A DNA stretch of 64,000 bases from Alphaproteobacteria bacterium. GTDB lineage: Bacteria; Pseudomonadota; Alphaproteobacteria; Micropepsales; Micropepsaceae. The notes below the pieces were generated by a model that saw nothing but the letters and a program-made list of their open reading frames with translations, was not told the DNA's origin and made no database searches. Shown here piece after piece: positions 29,570 through 41,081 of this stretch. Made by a program: the position numbers and the translations under genes. Each line of letters starts with the position of its first letter. The stretch's first letter is position 1. Location: the NCBI GenBank assembly GCA_028871795.1, contig JAGWMG010000009.1, forward strand, positions 62,001 through 126,000, given 5' to 3'.

Positions 29570-29780
29570 CGTACGTTCCCAAATATTCGTGACAATCTCG
29601 CGAAATTCCATTATCAGGGACTTGCATGAACGAACGGTAAGGCTGGCGCAAAAGAACGGCCAAGTTCGGGGAGAATTCCGCGGGAATCAGCGGGCAAAGG
29701 CCGGGTTTCACCCCGGCCTTTCGCATTTTGGTTTGCCACGCTAATCGCCTATTTTGCTGCCTTGGCTCGCGGGGGCGGAC
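29570..29780. other. Intergenic region upstream of the purine permease
   Basis: 211 bases between divergent genes. Apart from the hairpin at 29696-29721, described separately, I see no gene or recognised riboswitch fold. It should hold the permease promoter and the promoter of the small secreted protein. Confidence 0.4.
29696..29721 (+). terminator. GC-rich hairpin, terminator- or attenuator-like
   Basis: AAAGGCCGGG, a six-base loop, then CCCGGCCTTT: a perfect ten-base-pair stem. It is followed by only a short T-containing stretch (TCGCATTTTGG). No gene reads into it on the plus strand, so it could end a small RNA or control the permease mRNA 60 bases downstream. The minus-strand role is equally possible, because the stem is symmetrical. 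Confidence 0.45.
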
Positions 29781-31073
29781 ATGTTTGAAGAATGGTTCGA
29801 TCTGACGGCGCGCGGCACGACCGTCCAGCGCGAGATCGTGGCCGGCGTCACGACGTTCTGCATGATGGGCTACATCATGTTCGTCAACCCGCAGGTTCTC
29901 GCCGCTGCGGGCATGGACACGAACGCCGTCTTCGTGGCGACCTGCCTGTCCACCGCCATCGCAACGCTGCTGATGGGGCTTTATGCCAAGCTGCCGGTGG
30001 CGCTGGCGCCCGGCGTGAGCCTGAGCACCTATTTCGCCTACACGGTCGTACCGGCGCTGAACGGTGACTGGCGAACGGCGCTGGGCTGTGCGTTCGTCTC
30101 GGGCGTCCTGTTCGTGTTGATTACGCTGACCCCGCTGCGCGAATGGCTGGTCAACGCGATTCCCAGGAGCCTGAAGCTGGCAATTGCCGCGGGGATCGGT
30201 TTTTTCCTGGCGCTGATCGGTCTGTACAGCGCGGGGATCGTGGTGCCCAACGCCCAGACGCTCGTCCAGCCGGGGTTGCTGACAAGTCCCACGGTATTGG
30301 TCGCGGCCGGCACCTTCGTCGTGATCTTCGCGCTCGCCGTGAACCGCGTGACCGGCGCGGTGCTGATCGGCATCGTCGGCGCGACGGCGGTGTCTATAGC
30401 GCTGGGCCTGCAATACCCGCCCGTCATCGCCAGTGCCGTCCCTTCGCTGACGCCGACTTTTCTGGCGATGCAGCTCGAGACCGCCTCGCCGGGAGGCGCC
30501 GTGCTCTCCAGCATCCTCGTGTTCCTGCTGATCGAGATGCTGGACACGTCGGGGACGCTGACGGCCCTGGCGTACCAGGGAAATCTCCTGAACGAAAAAG
30601 GGCGGTTGCCGTATGCCGGGCGCGCGTTGACGGCGAGCGCCCTGGGCACGATGGCCGGCGCCGCGCTGGGGACGTCCCCCGTCACCGCCTACATCGAAAG
30701 CTCGACCGGCATCCAGGCGGGCGGACGCACCGGGCTGACGGCGATCGTGGTCGGACTGCTGTTTCTGGCAAGCCTTTCCATGAGTCCGCTGATCCAGGCC
30801 GTGCCCCCTTACGCCACCGGTCCGGCGCTGATCTTCGTCGCCGCGCTGATGGTAAAAGGTCTGAAGGACATCGACTGGGACGACATGAGCGAAGCGGCGC
30901 CCGCGTTGCTCACCGCGCTGGCCATTCCGTTCACCTATTCCATCACCACGGGCATCGGCATCGGTTTCCTCTCCTATGTGGCGATCAAGATCGTGTCCTG
31001 GCGCTGGCGCGACCTGAACTTCGCGGTGATCGTCATCGCGGCGGCGTTCGCGGCGAAGACCGTGTGGGCCTAA
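29781..31073 (+). CDS. AzgA-type purine (adenine/guanine/hypoxanthine) permease
   Basis: 430 residues from the ATG at 29781, with about 12-14 membrane spans of the NCS2/AzgA family. The N-terminus reads MFEEWFDLTARGTTVQREIV and then AGVTTFCMMGYIMFVNPQVL, which is the AzgA signature. Further conserved pieces are the substrate-site ALAPGVSLSTYFAY and LLIEMLDTSGTLTAL. Proton-coupled purine uptake at the inner membrane is the expected role; exact specificity cannot be read. Confidence 0.9.
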   Translation: MFEEWFDLTARGTTVQREIVAGVTTFCMMGYIMFVNPQVLAAAGMDTNAVFVATCLSTAIATLLMGLYAKLPVALAPGVSLSTYFAYTVVPALNGDWRTALGCAFVSGVLFVLITLTPLREWLVNAIPRSLKLAIAAGIGFFLALIGLYSAGIVVPNAQTLVQPGLLTSPTVLVAAGTFVVIFALAVNRVTGAVLIGIVGATAVSIALGLQYPPVIASAVPSLTPTFLAMQLETASPGGAVLSSILVFLLIEMLDTSGTLTALAYQGNLLNEKGRLPYAGRALTASALGTMAGAALGTSPVTAYIESSTGIQAGGRTGLTAIVVGLLFLASLSMSPLIQAVPPYATGPALIFVAALMVKGLKDIDWDDMSEAAPALLTALAIPFTYSITTGIGIGFLSYVAIKIVSWRWRDLNFAVIVIAAAFAAKTVWA

Positions 31074-31089
31074 AGCTCCGCGCCGCGGA

Positions 31090-31494
31090 TCATGCCTGTT
31101 CCAGCTCGACCAACGTGCCGACGAAGTCCTTCGGATGCAGGAAAATCACCGGCTTGCCGTGGGCGCCGATGCGCGGCTCGCCGGTGCCCAGTACCGTCGC
31201 GCCTGCCGCCGTCAGCTTGTCGCGCGCGGCGATGATGTCCTCCACCTCGTAGCAGAGGTGATGCAGACCGCCGTTCGGATTCTTCTTCAGGAACCCCATG
31301 ATGGGCGAGGCGTCGCTCAGCGGCTCCAGCAGTTCGATCTTGGTGTTGGGCAACTCGACGAACACGACCATGACGCCGTGATCGGGCTGCGGCACGGGCG
31401 CGGACACCTTGGCGCCGAGTACGTCGCGATAGACGGCCGCCGCCTTGGCGATGTCCGGCGTGGCGATGGCGACATGGTTGAGCCGGCCGATCAT
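31090..31494 (-). CDS. mce: Methylmalonyl-CoA epimerase
   Basis: Interconverts (R)- and (S)-methylmalonyl-CoA in propionate catabolism. 134 residues from the ATG at 31494 (GGAG six bases upstream). VOC fold with metal ligands in RLNHVAIATPDI, GGLHHLCYEVED and FVGTLVELEQ. It is the last gene of the nuo-birA-coaX-RNase J transcription unit, 34 bases after RNase J. Confidence 0.93.
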   Translation of the reverse strand: MIGRLNHVAIATPDIAKAAAVYRDVLGAKVSAPVPQPDHGVMVVFVELPNTKIELLEPLSDASPIMGFLKKNPNGGLHHLCYEVEDIIAARDKLTAAGATVLGTGEPRIGAHGKPVIFLHPKDFVGTLVELEQA

Positions 31495-31528
31495 GTTTTT
31501 CTCCAACACCGCGATGTCATGGCTTGCA

Positions 31529-33184
31529 TCATACCCACACCACTTCCACCCGTGTCACGGGCTTCTTGCCCCAGGCATCCTCGGCGGCGCCGCGCGCGGC
31601 ACGCCGCACCGTCTCCCTGAGCTTCTCTTCGTCGCCGCGCTTGGCATTGTGACGGCGTATGGTTCCTTCCACCGCGTCGCGGACCGCCGCGTGGACCGGT
31701 TCGGGGATGCCTTCCATGACGAAAGCCGGATCGGCGGCCACCCGGCCCTTGCCGTCGAGCACCAGCGTGATCGCGATCATGCCGGCGAAGCTCAGCGAGC
31801 GGCGCGCGCGCGACAGCCCGGCGCCTTCCGAAACCAGCACCAGGCCGTCCAGATGGACGCGGCCGGCGGGCGTCTCGTCGACGACCTGCGCCCTGCCCGG
31901 CGCCAGGCGCAGCATATGTCCGTTCTCGATCGTGACTGCCTGCGGCACCTGGAGCGAGCGCGCCAGGCGCGCATGCGCGCTCATGTGGCGCAATTCGCCG
32001 TGGACGGGAACGGCAATCCTGGGACGCGTCCAGCGGTACATCTGCGCCAGCTCGTCGCGCGCCGGATGGCCGGAAACGTGCACAAAATGGTCCTCGGCCG
32101 AGAGAACCTCGACGCCAAGCCCCGCAAGCTTGTTGTGCAGCGCGTGGATCGCCAGCTCGTTGCCGGGAATGATGCGCGAGGAAAAAATCACCGAGTCGCC
32201 GGGACCAAGACTGACGTTCTGGTGTTCGCCCGCCGCGATGCGCGTCAGCGCCGCGCGGGTCTCGCCCTGGCTGCCGGTGCACAGATAAAGCACGCGATGG
32301 GGCGGCAATTCGGCCGCTTCTTCCTCGTCGACGGTGCGCGGGAAATCGGCGAGATAGCCGGTGGCGCGGGCGGCCTCGACGACCTTGTGCATGGCGCGGC
32401 CGACGAGCGCGATCTCGCGGCCGTGAGCGTGCGCGGCCTTGGCGACGGTGTCCAGCCGCGCCACGTTGGAGGCGAAAGCGGTGACGGCGACCCGGCCTTT
32501 CAGCGTGCCGATCAGATCGGTGAGCGCCCTTCGCACCGTCGCTTCCGAGCCGGACTCGCCGGCCACCAGCGCATTGGTGGAGTCGCAGACCAGCGCCAGC
32601 ACGCCTTCGTCGCCGAGCTTTTGAAGGGCGTTGCTGTCCGTGATTTCGCCGATCAGCGGTTCGGGATCGAGCTTCCAGTCGCCCGTATGCACGACGACGC
32701 CGAGCGGCGTGCGGATGGCGAGCGCGTTCGGTTCGGGTATCGAATGGGTGATGGACACGAAGTCGATCTCGAACGGCCCCAGCTTCAGCTTGCCGTGCAG
32801 CGGCACGGAGTGCAGGCGTACCCGCTCCTTCAATCCCGCTTCCTCGAGCTTGCCCTCGATCAGCTTTGCGGTGAACGGCGTCGCATAAACGGGGCAGCGC
32901 AGCACCGGCCAGAGATAATGGATCGCGCCGATATGATCCTCGTGGGCATGGGTCGCCACGATGGCCAGAACGTCCTCGCGCCGTTCGGCAAGGTAGGAGA
33001 TGTCGGGCATGATGACGTCGACGCCGGGCGTGGACGCCTCGCGCCCGAACAGCACGCCGCAATCGACCACGATCCATTGGCGCGCCTCGGGCGGGCCGTA
33101 GCCGTAGGCGTTGAAATTCATGCCGATCTCGCCCGCTCCGCCGAGCGGGAGCAGGACCAATTCGTCGTCACGCGAAGCTACCAT
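31529..33184 (-). CDS. rnj: Ribonuclease J
   Basis: Metallo-beta-lactamase/beta-CASP nuclease with 5'-3' exo- and endonuclease activity in rRNA and mRNA processing. 551 residues: the zinc motif HAHEDH in IVATHAHEDHIGAIHYL near residue 75, GDWKLDPEP, and in the beta-CASP half VYLCTGSQGE-type sequence and HVSGHPARDEL. The ATG shares one base with the coaX stop (TGATG), so the longer open frame upstream is not used. Confidence 0.94.
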   Translation of the reverse strand: MVASRDDELVLLPLGGAGEIGMNFNAYGYGPPEARQWIVVDCGVLFGREASTPGVDVIMPDISYLAERREDVLAIVATHAHEDHIGAIHYLWPVLRCPVYATPFTAKLIEGKLEEAGLKERVRLHSVPLHGKLKLGPFEIDFVSITHSIPEPNALAIRTPLGVVVHTGDWKLDPEPLIGEITDSNALQKLGDEGVLALVCDSTNALVAGESGSEATVRRALTDLIGTLKGRVAVTAFASNVARLDTVAKAAHAHGREIALVGRAMHKVVEAARATGYLADFPRTVDEEEAAELPPHRVLYLCTGSQGETRAALTRIAAGEHQNVSLGPGDSVIFSSRIIPGNELAIHALHNKLAGLGVEVLSAEDHFVHVSGHPARDELAQMYRWTRPRIAVPVHGELRHMSAHARLARSLQVPQAVTIENGHMLRLAPGRAQVVDETPAGRVHLDGLVLVSEGAGLSRARRSLSFAGMIAITLVLDGKGRVAADPAFVMEGIPEPVHAAVRDAVEGTIRRHNAKRGDEEKLRETVRRAARGAAEDAWGKKPVTRVEVVWV

Positions 33185-33966
33185 CACGCCGTCCGCTTCT
33201 CCGCGTTGCGCGCGTGGACCAGGATCAGGCCGCGGATGGTGAGATCGGGATCGAGATGGTCGATCGCCGGCGTCTGCTTGTAAAACACTCTCGCCAGCCC
33301 GCCGGTGGCGATCACCGTCATGGGTTTGCCGTATTCCACCTTGATGCGGGCGACCAGGCCTTCCACCAGCCCGATGTAGCCCCAATAGAGGCCAGACTGC
33401 ATCGCGGGCACCGTATCCTTGCCGATGACGGCCTGGGTGCGCGCCAGCGCCACGCGCGGCAGCATGGCCGCGGCCTTGTGCAGCGCCTCGGCGGAGAGAT
33501 TGATGCCCGGCGCGATGACGCCGCCCTCGTAATCGCCGTTGTCGCCGACGATGTCGAAGGTCGTCGCCGTGCCGAAATCCACCACGATCAGCGCACCCTT
33601 GTAACGCTCGTGCGCCGCCACCGTGTTGACCAGACGGTCGGCGCCCACCGCTTCCGGCCGGTCGATGCGGATGGAGATGCCGAGCTCGACATTGGGATCG
33701 CCCACCACCAGCGGCTCGCAATTCAGGTAGCGCCGGCAAAGCTGGCGCAGATCGAACAGGGCGGCGGGCACGACCGTGGCGATGATCGCGGCGTCGAAAT
33801 CGGAAAAGCCCAGTTGGTTCATCGACAGCAGCGGCCCCAGCAGCACCGCGTATTCGTCGGCGGTACGCGTCGTCTTCGTCACCGCGCGCCATTCGCAGCG
33901 GATCTGCTTGCCGTCATAAACGGCGAAGACGATATTGGTGTTGCCGGCGTCGATGGCGAGCAGCAT
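33184..33966 (-). CDS. coaX: Type III pantothenate kinase
   Basis: First step of coenzyme A synthesis. 260 residues from the ATG at 33966. ASKHA-fold motifs: [18 protein letters not shown] at the N-terminus, the pantothenate segment with [15 protein letters not shown], the catalytic Asp in [14 protein letters not shown], and [11 protein letters not shown]. It lies between birA and RNase J, an order common in alphaproteobacteria. Confidence 0.95.
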   Translation of the reverse strand: MLLAIDAGNTNIVFAVYDGKQIRCEWRAVTKTTRTADEYAVLLGPLLSMNQLGFSDFDAAIIATVVPAALFDLRQLCRRYLNCEPLVVGDPNVELGISIRIDRPEAVGADRLVNTVAAHERYKGALIVVDFGTATTFDIVGDNGDYEGGVIAPGINLSAEALHKAAAMLPRVALARTQAVIGKDTVPAMQSGLYWGYIGLVEGLVARIKVEYGKPMTVIATGGLARVFYKQTPAIDHLDPDLTIRGLILVHARNAEKRTA

Positions 33967-33971
33967 GGCGG

Positions 33972-34724
33972 TTATCCGAAAAAAACTTCGCCGGCCGCGA
34001 TGAAGCGCGTCGTGCCGCCCGGCAGACCGAGCAGCAGCGTGCCGCTGTCGTCGATTCCCTGGAACACGCCGCTTATCTCCTCGCTCGCCAAGCGGACCCG
34101 GATGTGCGAGCCCACGCCCGACGCGCGCGACAGCCATGCCTCGCGCACCGGCGCGAACCCGGCCGTCCGCCAGGTCTCATACCATTTCGCAAACGCCGCA
34201 GCGAGGTGCAGCAAGGCATCCTTCGGAGTGGGCGGCGCGATACCGGCGGCGGCCAGAGAAACCGCCGGAAATTCCGTGTCTTTGGGGAACGCCATAAGGT
34301 TGACGCCGATGCCAACGGCCAGCCAGGCCGCCGCTCCGTCGGCCTGACTTTCAGACTCCAGCAGAATGCCCGCGATCTTGCGCCCGCCCGCGAGCACGTC
34401 GTTGGGCCATTTCAGCGTAATGCCGGCGTGCGGTGCGAACCGCGCCAGCATGTCCGATACGGCCAAAGCGGCGACAAAGGAAAGCTGAGCGCACTCCCCA
34501 GCCGGTTTGTCGGGGCGTAGGAGCAGCGTGGCGAAGAGATTGCCGGGCGCCGATTGCCATGTCCGGCCCCGGCGGCCGCGCCCCGCGCTCTGGCGCGCGG
34601 CGGCGATCCACAGCGGGCGCGTCTCGCCCGCCGCCGCTCGACGGCGTGCTTCCTGATTCGTGGAGTCGATGCCGTCGAGTTCGAGCAGGGCGTAACCGGC
34701 GGGCCACGCGGCCACAGCGGTCAC
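33972..34724 (-). CDS. birA: Biotin--[acetyl-CoA-carboxylase] ligase
   Basis: Attaches biotin to the carboxylase carrier protein. The GTG at 34724 overlaps the nuoN stop as GTGA, giving 250 residues; the frame upstream only shadows nuoN. Motifs: [18 protein letters not shown], the biotin-AMP loop [19 protein letters not shown], and [20 protein letters not shown] with the catalytic Lys. The N-terminal DNA-binding domain of bifunctional BirA is absent, so it is an enzyme only. Confidence 0.93.
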   Translation of the reverse strand: MTAVAAWPAGYALLELDGIDSTNQEARRRAAAGETRPLWIAAARQSAGRGRRGRTWQSAPGNLFATLLLRPDKPAGECAQLSFVAALAVSDMLARFAPHAGITLKWPNDVLAGGRKIAGILLESESQADGAAAWLAVGIGVNLMAFPKDTEFPAVSLAAAGIAPPTPKDALLHLAAAFAKWYETWRTAGFAPVREAWLSRASGVGSHIRVRLASEEISGVFQGIDDSGTLLLGLPGGTTRFIAAGEVFFG

Positions 34725-36148
34725 CGGAACAAGGACTGCGCGGCCGTCCCCGCCGCGTACAACAGCGGCGCCGGCATGAAGACGTACAGGATCGTGAACA
34801 GGCCGGACAACGCCAGGATCGTTCCCATGCCGGCGCCCATGACTCCTTCGAAGGGCCGCGCCGGTTCGTCGAAATACATCACCTTGACGATGCGCAGATA
34901 GTAATAGGCGCCCATGCAGCTCGCGAGGAAGCCGAGCAAGGCGGGAATGTAAAGGTGGGCCTCGACGGCGGCGAGGAACACATAGACTTTGGCGAAAATG
35001 CCCGCCAGCGGCGGCAAGCCGGCGAGGCTCAGCATCAACGCCGCCAGGGCGAAGGCCATCTTCGGACGCGTGCGCGCCAGGCCGGCGAGGTCGGCGATGG
35101 TCTCCACCGCTTCGCCGTCGCGCCGCATCGCCTGGATGCAGACGAAGACGCCGATGTTCGTCACCGCGTAGAACACGAGATAGAACAGCATGCCCTGCAC
35201 GCCAAGCTGCGTTCCCGCCGCCAGCCCCAGCAGCCCGTAGCCCATGTGGCCGATCGAACTGTAGGCCATCAGCCGCTTGATGTTGTTCTGGCCGATCGCC
35301 GCCACCGCCCCCAGCGCCATCGACAGCACCGACACCGCGATGACGACCTGCTGCCATTGATGGATGGCCTGGGGGAACGGCACCAGGATCGTGCGGATGA
35401 ACAGAACGAATGCGGCGACTTTCGCGGCAGAGGAAAAGAAGGCGACGATCGGCGTCGGCGCGCCTTCGTAGACGTCCGGCGCCCACATGTGGAACGGCAC
35501 CGCGGAGAGCTTGAACGCCAGTCCGGCGATCAGGAACACCAGCCCGAAAATCAGCCCGATGCCGGTGCCGGCCGCCTTCACCGCAGCCGCCACGCCCGCG
35601 AAATCCGTGGTGCCGGTGAAGCCGTAGATCAGCGAAATGCCGTAGAGCAGCATACCGGAGGACAACGCGCCCAGGACGAAATACTTGAGGCCCGCTTCGG
35701 TCGAACGCGCGCTGTCGCGGTTGAACGCGGCCAGCACGTAGAGCGCCAGGCTTTGCAGCTCCAGGCCCAGATAGAGCGAGATGAAACTGGCGGCGGACAC
35801 CATCAACAACATGCCGAGAGTCGAAAACGCGATCAGCACCGGCAGTTCGAAGCGCACCCGGCCTTCGTCCTCGAAGAAGCGCTGCGCCATCATCGTGCAG
35901 AGCGCCGCCGACAGCAGAATCAACGCCTTGGCGAAGCGCGAAAACCCGTCGACGACGAAGGCGCCGCGGAAGGCGCTCGCATCGGGAGCCGTCAGCACGA
36001 AATACATCCCGGCGGCCATCACCAGAACGATCAGGCCGGACAGGAATTTCGTCGCCTTGCCGCCCCGAAACGCGCCAATCAGCAGCGCGGCCATGGCGCC
36101 GACCGCCAGGATCAATTCGGGCAGAAGCGTCAGCAGATCGCGGGTCAC
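34721..36148 (-). CDS. nuoN: NADH-quinone oxidoreductase subunit N
   Basis: Antiporter-like proton-pumping subunit of complex I. 475 residues with 13-14 membrane spans; the starts are a GTG whose GTGA overlaps nuoM. Conserved lysine/histidine segments are visible in LIKS-type positions, notably [20 protein letters not shown] and [20 protein letters not shown]. Last nuo gene, overlapping birA. Confidence 0.95.
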   Translation of the reverse strand: MTRDLLTLLPELILAVGAMAALLIGAFRGGKATKFLSGLIVLVMAAGMYFVLTAPDASAFRGAFVVDGFSRFAKALILLSAALCTMMAQRFFEDEGRVRFELPVLIAFSTLGMLLMVSAASFISLYLGLELQSLALYVLAAFNRDSARSTEAGLKYFVLGALSSGMLLYGISLIYGFTGTTDFAGVAAAVKAAGTGIGLIFGLVFLIAGLAFKLSAVPFHMWAPDVYEGAPTPIVAFFSSAAKVAAFVLFIRTILVPFPQAIHQWQQVVIAVSVLSMALGAVAAIGQNNIKRLMAYSSIGHMGYGLLGLAAGTQLGVQGMLFYLVFYAVTNIGVFVCIQAMRRDGEAVETIADLAGLARTRPKMAFALAALMLSLAGLPPLAGIFAKVYVFLAAVEAHLYIPALLGFLASCMGAYYYLRIVKVMYFDEPARPFEGVMGAGMGTILALSGLFTILYVFMPAPLLYAAGTAAQSLFR

Positions 36149-37686
36149 CGCACGCCTCCCTGCCTGGCGAGCCTGGTGTGCGGCACGCGACGGTCGAAGG
36201 CGACGGCCTCACGGTGCTGCGCGATCAGGTGCGCCACCGATGCGCTGGTGACGTCGAACACCGGCTTGGGATAGACGCCCATCAGGATGGTGACGACGAC
36301 AAGCGGCGCCAGGATCGCCGTCTCGCGGAACGACAAATCCTTGATCGTCCGCAGCGCCGGCTTCACCAATTCGCCGAAGATCACCCGCCAATAGAGGTAG
36401 AGCATGTAGCATGCCGAAAGGATTGCGCCGGTGGCGGCGAAGATCGCGACCCAGGTGTTGACGAAGAACGCGCCCAGCATGGTGAGGAACTCCCCGACGA
36501 AGCCGCCGGTGCCGGGCAGCCCGACGTTGGCCAGCGCGAACACCATGAAGCACGCCCCATAGACCGGCATGCGGTTGACCAGCCCGCCATAGGCCGAAAT
36601 CTCGCGCGTGTGCATGCGGTCGTAGATCACGCCGACCGAGAGGAACAGCGCGCCCGAAACCACGCCGTGGCTCAGCATCTGGAAGATGCCCCCGTCGATC
36701 CCGACTTGCGTCAGGGTGAACAGACCCATGGTGACGAAGCCCATATGGGCGACGGAGGAATAGGCGATCAGCTTCTTGACGTCGTCCTGCGCCAGCGCCA
36801 CGAGCGATGTATAGATGATCGCGACGATCGACAGCACGAAGATCAGCGGCGCGAAGGTCACGGACGCCGAGGCGAACATCGGCAGCGAGAAGCGCAGGAA
36901 GCCGTAGCCGCCCATCTTCAGCAGGATCGCCGCGAGGATCACCGAGCCCGCCGTCGGCGCCTCCACATGCGCGTCGGGAAGCCAGGTGTGCACCGGCCAC
37001 ATCGGCATCTTCACCGCAAAGGAGGCGAAGAAGCCCAGCCACAGCAGGTTCTGCATCGCCACCGGGAAGTGCGCGGTGTTGATCAGCGTTTCGATGTCGG
37101 CGGTGCCGGCGTAGAGATACATCGCCAGGACCGCCAGCAGCATCAGCAGCGAGCCGAGCAGCGTGAAGAGGAAGAACTTGAAGCTCGCATAGACGCGCCG
37201 CTTGCCGCCCCACACCCCGATGATGAGGAACATCGGGATCAGCCCGCCTTCGAAGAAGACGTAGAACAGGAACAGGTCGAGCGCGGCAAACACGCCCATC
37301 ATCAGGCTTTCCAGCAACAGGAAGGCGATCATGTACTCCGCGACGCGCGTTTGGATGGATTTCCAGCTCGCCAGGATGCAGATCGGCATCAGCCCGCCCG
37401 TCAGCACCACGAACAGCATGGAAATGCCGTCCACGCCCATGTGGTAGTCGATGCCGCGGCCGATCCACGCCGCGCGCTCGACGAACTGGAACGCCGCCGT
37501 CGAGCCGTCGAAATTCGCCCACAGCACCAGCGACAGAACGAAATCGGCCAGCGTCACGATCATCGCGACCCAGCGTGCCGTGGAAGCCAGCGTTACCTCC
37601 GAGCCGCGCGTCGCCAGGATGGCCAGCGCTCCCGCTAGCGGCAGGAAGATGATGATGCTGAGGATGTGGCTCATAACGAAGCTCAT
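36145..37686 (-). CDS. nuoM: NADH-quinone oxidoreductase subunit M
   Basis: Antiporter-like subunit of complex I. 513 residues from the ATG at 37686, whose ATGA overlaps nuoL; the open frame continues upstream without family similarity. Landmarks: [39 protein letters not shown] and [19 protein letters not shown]. About 14 membrane spans. Confidence 0.96.
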   Translation of the reverse strand: MSFVMSHILSIIIFLPLAGALAILATRGSEVTLASTARWVAMIVTLADFVLSLVLWANFDGSTAAFQFVERAAWIGRGIDYHMGVDGISMLFVVLTGGLMPICILASWKSIQTRVAEYMIAFLLLESLMMGVFAALDLFLFYVFFEGGLIPMFLIIGVWGGKRRVYASFKFFLFTLLGSLLMLLAVLAMYLYAGTADIETLINTAHFPVAMQNLLWLGFFASFAVKMPMWPVHTWLPDAHVEAPTAGSVILAAILLKMGGYGFLRFSLPMFASASVTFAPLIFVLSIVAIIYTSLVALAQDDVKKLIAYSSVAHMGFVTMGLFTLTQVGIDGGIFQMLSHGVVSGALFLSVGVIYDRMHTREISAYGGLVNRMPVYGACFMVFALANVGLPGTGGFVGEFLTMLGAFFVNTWVAIFAATGAILSACYMLYLYWRVIFGELVKPALRTIKDLSFRETAILAPLVVVTILMGVYPKPVFDVTSASVAHLIAQHREAVAFDRRVPHTRLARQGGVR

Positions 37687-39650
37687 GGCGCGACCCCCAC
37701 GATCACGAAGTATGAGGCCAGCGCCACCACGCCGATCAGCATGGCGAAAGCGTAGTGATAGACGTATCCCGATTGCAGCCGGATCGCGCCGCGCGCTGCG
37801 TCCATCACGCGGGCGGCGACTCCGTCGGGCCCCAGTCCGTCGATGGTGACGCCGTCGCCGAATTTCCACAGGAAGCGGCCGAGCCGCATGGCCGGGCGCA
37901 CGAACAGGAAGGCGTAGAGTTCGTCGAAATACCATTTGTTGTAGACGAAGGTGTAGAGCATACCCTTGCGCGCGGCCATCTGCGCGGGAAGTTCGGGATT
38001 GAGGATGTAATAGTAGAAGGCGATGGCGAAGCCAATGAGCGTGACCACGAACGGCGCCAGCTCCACCCACAACGGCAATTCCCGGACGCCCGCATGGCCA
38101 TAGGCCGCCGCCACCGCGCCGCGCCAGAAGCCACCTGAATCCGCGCCGATATAGAGATGCGCGAAGATCGCACCCGCAATCAGCGCGCCCAACGCGAGCA
38201 CCGCCAACGGCACCAGCATCGTCAGCGGAGATTCGTGGACGTCTTCGAGCTTGACGCCGTGCCCGTGGCCATGATGGCCCTCATCGCCGCGGTACTTCCC
38301 ATGGAATGTCATCAGGAACTGGCGCCAGGAATAGAACGAGGTCATCAGCGCGGCGGCGACCGTCAGCACGAAGGCGTAGGTGGCGATCGGCGTGCCCGCG
38401 AGATAGGCGGCGTTGATGATGCCGTCCTTGGAGTAGAAGCCCGCCGTGCCGATGCCGAGCAGCGGAATGCCGAAGCCGGTCAGCGCCAGATTGCCGATCA
38501 GCATCATCGCCCAGGTGAAGGGCAGCGCCTTGGCGAGCCCGCCCATCTTGCGCATGTCCTGTTCGTGATGCATGGCGGTGATGACGGAGCCCGCCGCCAG
38601 GAACAGCAGCGCCTTGAAGAAGGCGTGCGTGAACAGGTGGAACATCGCCGCGCCATAGGCCGATACGCCCGCGGCCGCGAACATGTAGCCGAGCTGCGAA
38701 CAGGTCGAATAGGCGATCACACGCTTGATGTCGTTCTGGAACAGGCCGATGGACGCCGCCATGAACGCCGTGGAGGCGCCGATGAAGGTCACGAAACCGA
38801 GCGCCACGGGCGCGTGTTCGTACAAGGGCGAGGCGCGGCAGACCAGGAACACGCCGGCCGTCACCATCGTTGCGGCATGGATCAAGGCGGAGACGGGGGT
38901 CGGGCCTTCCATCGCGTCGGGCAGCCAGGTGTGCAGGCCGAGCTGCGCCGACTTGCCCATCGCGCCCATGAACAGCAGCAGGCAGATGGTGGTGAGGATG
39001 TCGACATTATATCCGGCGAAGAGGAACGTCTTGCCGGCCATTGCGGGCGCCGCGGCGAACACCGCGTCGAAGTCAAGCGTCTTGAAGACAAGGAAGATGG
39101 CGAGAATGCCGAGCATGAAGCCGAAATCGCCGACGCGATTGACCACAAAGGCCTTCAGCGCCGCCTCGTTGGCGCTCGGCTTCTTGTACCAGAATCCGAT
39201 CAAGAGATAAGACGCCAGCCCGACGCCTTCCCAGCCGAAGAACACCTGCAGGAAATTGTTTGCCGTCACCAGCATCAGCATCGCGAAGGTGAAGAAAGAC
39301 AGGAACGAGAAGAACCGCGGGCGGCCCGGGTCGTCGCGCATGTAGCCGATGGAGTAGAGGTGCACCAGCGAGGACACGCCCGTCACCACCACCAGCATCA
39401 CCGCCGTCAGCGTGTCGACGCGAATCGTCCAGTTCACTTCGAAATCGCCGGAGGCAATCCATTGCCACAGCGGGACGACATGCGAATTTCCAAGGATCGC
39501 CACATCGTAGAAGGCGAAGATCGAAAACGCCGCGGAAACGAAGAGGGCCACCGTAGTCACCAACTCGCACAGCCGCGCGCCGATGAAGCGGCCGAGCAGG
39601 CCGGCGATGGCCGAAGCGGCGATGGGAAGGAAGACGATCGCGGTGTACAT
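37683..39650 (-). CDS. nuoL: NADH-quinone oxidoreductase subunit L
   Basis: Distal antiporter-like subunit of complex I, with the long lateral helix at its C-terminus. 655 residues; motifs include [11 protein letters not shown]-like sequence near residue 80, [19 protein letters not shown], and [19 protein letters not shown]. Two bases separate it from nuoK. Confidence 0.96.
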   Translation of the reverse strand: MYTAIVFLPIAASAIAGLLGRFIGARLCELVTTVALFVSAAFSIFAFYDVAILGNSHVVPLWQWIASGDFEVNWTIRVDTLTAVMLVVVTGVSSLVHLYSIGYMRDDPGRPRFFSFLSFFTFAMLMLVTANNFLQVFFGWEGVGLASYLLIGFWYKKPSANEAALKAFVVNRVGDFGFMLGILAIFLVFKTLDFDAVFAAAPAMAGKTFLFAGYNVDILTTICLLLFMGAMGKSAQLGLHTWLPDAMEGPTPVSALIHAATMVTAGVFLVCRASPLYEHAPVALGFVTFIGASTAFMAASIGLFQNDIKRVIAYSTCSQLGYMFAAAGVSAYGAAMFHLFTHAFFKALLFLAAGSVITAMHHEQDMRKMGGLAKALPFTWAMMLIGNLALTGFGIPLLGIGTAGFYSKDGIINAAYLAGTPIATYAFVLTVAAALMTSFYSWRQFLMTFHGKYRGDEGHHGHGHGVKLEDVHESPLTMLVPLAVLALGALIAGAIFAHLYIGADSGGFWRGAVAAAYGHAGVRELPLWVELAPFVVTLIGFAIAFYYYILNPELPAQMAARKGMLYTFVYNKWYFDELYAFLFVRPAMRLGRFLWKFGDGVTIDGLGPDGVAARVMDAARGAIRLQSGYVYHYAFAMLIGVVALASYFVIVGVAP

Positions 39651-39651
39651 C

Positions 39652-39960
39652 TCAGCCCTTCAGAAGATTGACGTCTTCCACCGCGATGGTGCGGCGGTTG
39701 CGGTAGAACACGACCAGAATGGCCAGACCGATGGCGGCCTCGGCGGCGGCCACCGTCAGGACGAACAGTGCGAAGATCTGCCCCACCAGGTCGCCCAGGA
39801 ACGAGGAGAAGGCGACGAAGTTGATGTTGACCGCCAGCAGGATCAGCTCGATCGACATCAGGATGACGATCACGTTCTTGCGGTTCAGGAAGATGCCGAA
39901 CACGCCGATGGTGAACAGCGCGGCCGCAACGGCGAGATAATGACCCAGCCCGATCGTCAT
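39652..39960 (-). CDS. nuoK: NADH-quinone oxidoreductase subunit K
   Basis: Small three-span complex I subunit (102 residues, normal length). The essential glutamates are in [20 protein letters not shown] and in [20 protein letters not shown]. It starts immediately after nuoJ. Confidence 0.96.
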   Translation of the reverse strand: MTIGLGHYLAVAAALFTIGVFGIFLNRKNVIVILMSIELILLAVNINFVAFSSFLGDLVGQIFALFVLTVAAAEAAIGLAILVVFYRNRRTIAVEDVNLLKG

Positions 39961-39961
39961 C

Positions 39962-40570
39962 CTATGCCCCCTGCCCCGGTTCGACGTCGATCAGCGTCAT
40001 GGCGTCCGCGGGCGTGCGCGACACCTGCCGGCGCACCGACTGGCGGCGCACGCCCGGCCTCTTGCGCAGCGTCAGGACGATGGCGCCGATCATCGCCACC
40101 AGCAGCACCAGCCCGGCGACCTGGAAGTAGTAGATGTAGTCCGTATAGAGAATGCGCCCCAGCGCGACCGTGTTGGATACGCCTGCGGGCGCGGCGGCTG
40201 CCGCGGCGCCGATCGCGTGCGGCGTGACGGTCCAGCGCCAGGCGATCGCAAAAATCAGCTCCAGCGCCAGCACGCCGCCGACCGCGATGCCGGGAAGAAG
40301 ATACTGCTGCGCCCCGCGCTTCAGGTCCGTGAAGTCCACGTCGAGCATCATCACCACGAACAGGAACAAGACGGCAACCGCGCCGACATAGACCACGACC
40401 AGGATCATCGCCAGGAATTCGGCGCCCAGCAGCACGAACAGCGCCGCGGCGTTGAAGAACGACAGGATCAGGAACAGCACCGAATGCACGGGATTGCGCG
40501 CGGCGATCACCATGAACGCGGCGCCGATCAGGATGGCGGAGAAGAAGTAGAAGGCGATGGCTTGCAGCAT
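39962..40570 (-). CDS. nuoJ: NADH-quinone oxidoreductase subunit J
   Basis: Five-span complex I subunit of 202 residues. The conserved region [20 protein letters not shown] is followed by the third span [20 protein letters not shown], which carries the pi-bulge region. A basic C-terminal tail follows the last span. Confidence 0.95.
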   Translation of the reverse strand: MLQAIAFYFFSAILIGAAFMVIAARNPVHSVLFLILSFFNAAALFVLLGAEFLAMILVVVYVGAVAVLFLFVVMMLDVDFTDLKRGAQQYLLPGIAVGGVLALELIFAIAWRWTVTPHAIGAAAAAAPAGVSNTVALGRILYTDYIYYFQVAGLVLLVAMIGAIVLTLRKRPGVRRQSVRRQVSRTPADAMTLIDVEPGQGA

Positions 40571-40585
40571 GTCCCCTTGATCCGT

Positions 40586-41074
40586 TCAGCGATACGGCGC
40601 GTCCAGTTCCAGATTCTGCGCGATCTCGCGCTCCCAGCGGTCGCCGTTCGCCAGCAGCCGCGCCTTGTCGTAGTAGAGTTCCTCGCGCGTTTCCGTCGCG
40701 TATTCGAAGTTCGGTCCCTCGACGATGGCGTCGACCGGACAGGCCTCCTGGCAGTAGCCGCAATAGATGCATTTCACCATGTCGATGTCGTAGCGCGTGG
40801 TGCGGCGGCTGCCGTCCTCGCGCGGTTCCGCCTCGATGGTGATGGCCTGCGCCGGACAGATCGCCTCGCACAGCTTGCAGGCGATGCAGCGTTCCTCGCC
40901 GTTGGGATAGCGGCGCAGCGCGTGCTCGCCGCGGAAGCGCGGGCTGAGCGGACCCTTCTCGAAAGGATAGTTCAGCGTCGGCTTGGGCGTGACGAAGGCG
41001 CGCAGGGAAAGCCAGAACGCCTGGACGAACTCCCAGAGGAATATCTGCCGTGCCGCGCGGTCGAGAGTAGCCAT
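40586..41074 (-). CDS. nuoI: NADH-quinone oxidoreductase subunit I (two 4Fe-4S clusters)
   Basis: Carries clusters N6a and N6b of complex I. 162 residues with the two ferredoxin motifs [17 protein letters not shown] and [17 protein letters not shown], each followed by the conserved proline. An amphipathic N-terminal helix would dock to the membrane arm. Confidence 0.97.
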   Translation of the reverse strand: MATLDRAARQIFLWEFVQAFWLSLRAFVTPKPTLNYPFEKGPLSPRFRGEHALRRYPNGEERCIACKLCEAICPAQAITIEAEPREDGSRRTTRYDIDMVKCIYCGYCQEACPVDAIVEGPNFEYATETREELYYDKARLLANGDRWEREIAQNLELDAPYR

Positions 41075-41081
41075 TTGTGCC

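Noticed and set aside
34433-37638. Two long plus-strand frames (613 and 486 codons)
   Set aside because: Antisense to birA, nuoN and nuoM; highly charged low-complexity translation, mirror of the membrane-protein codons.
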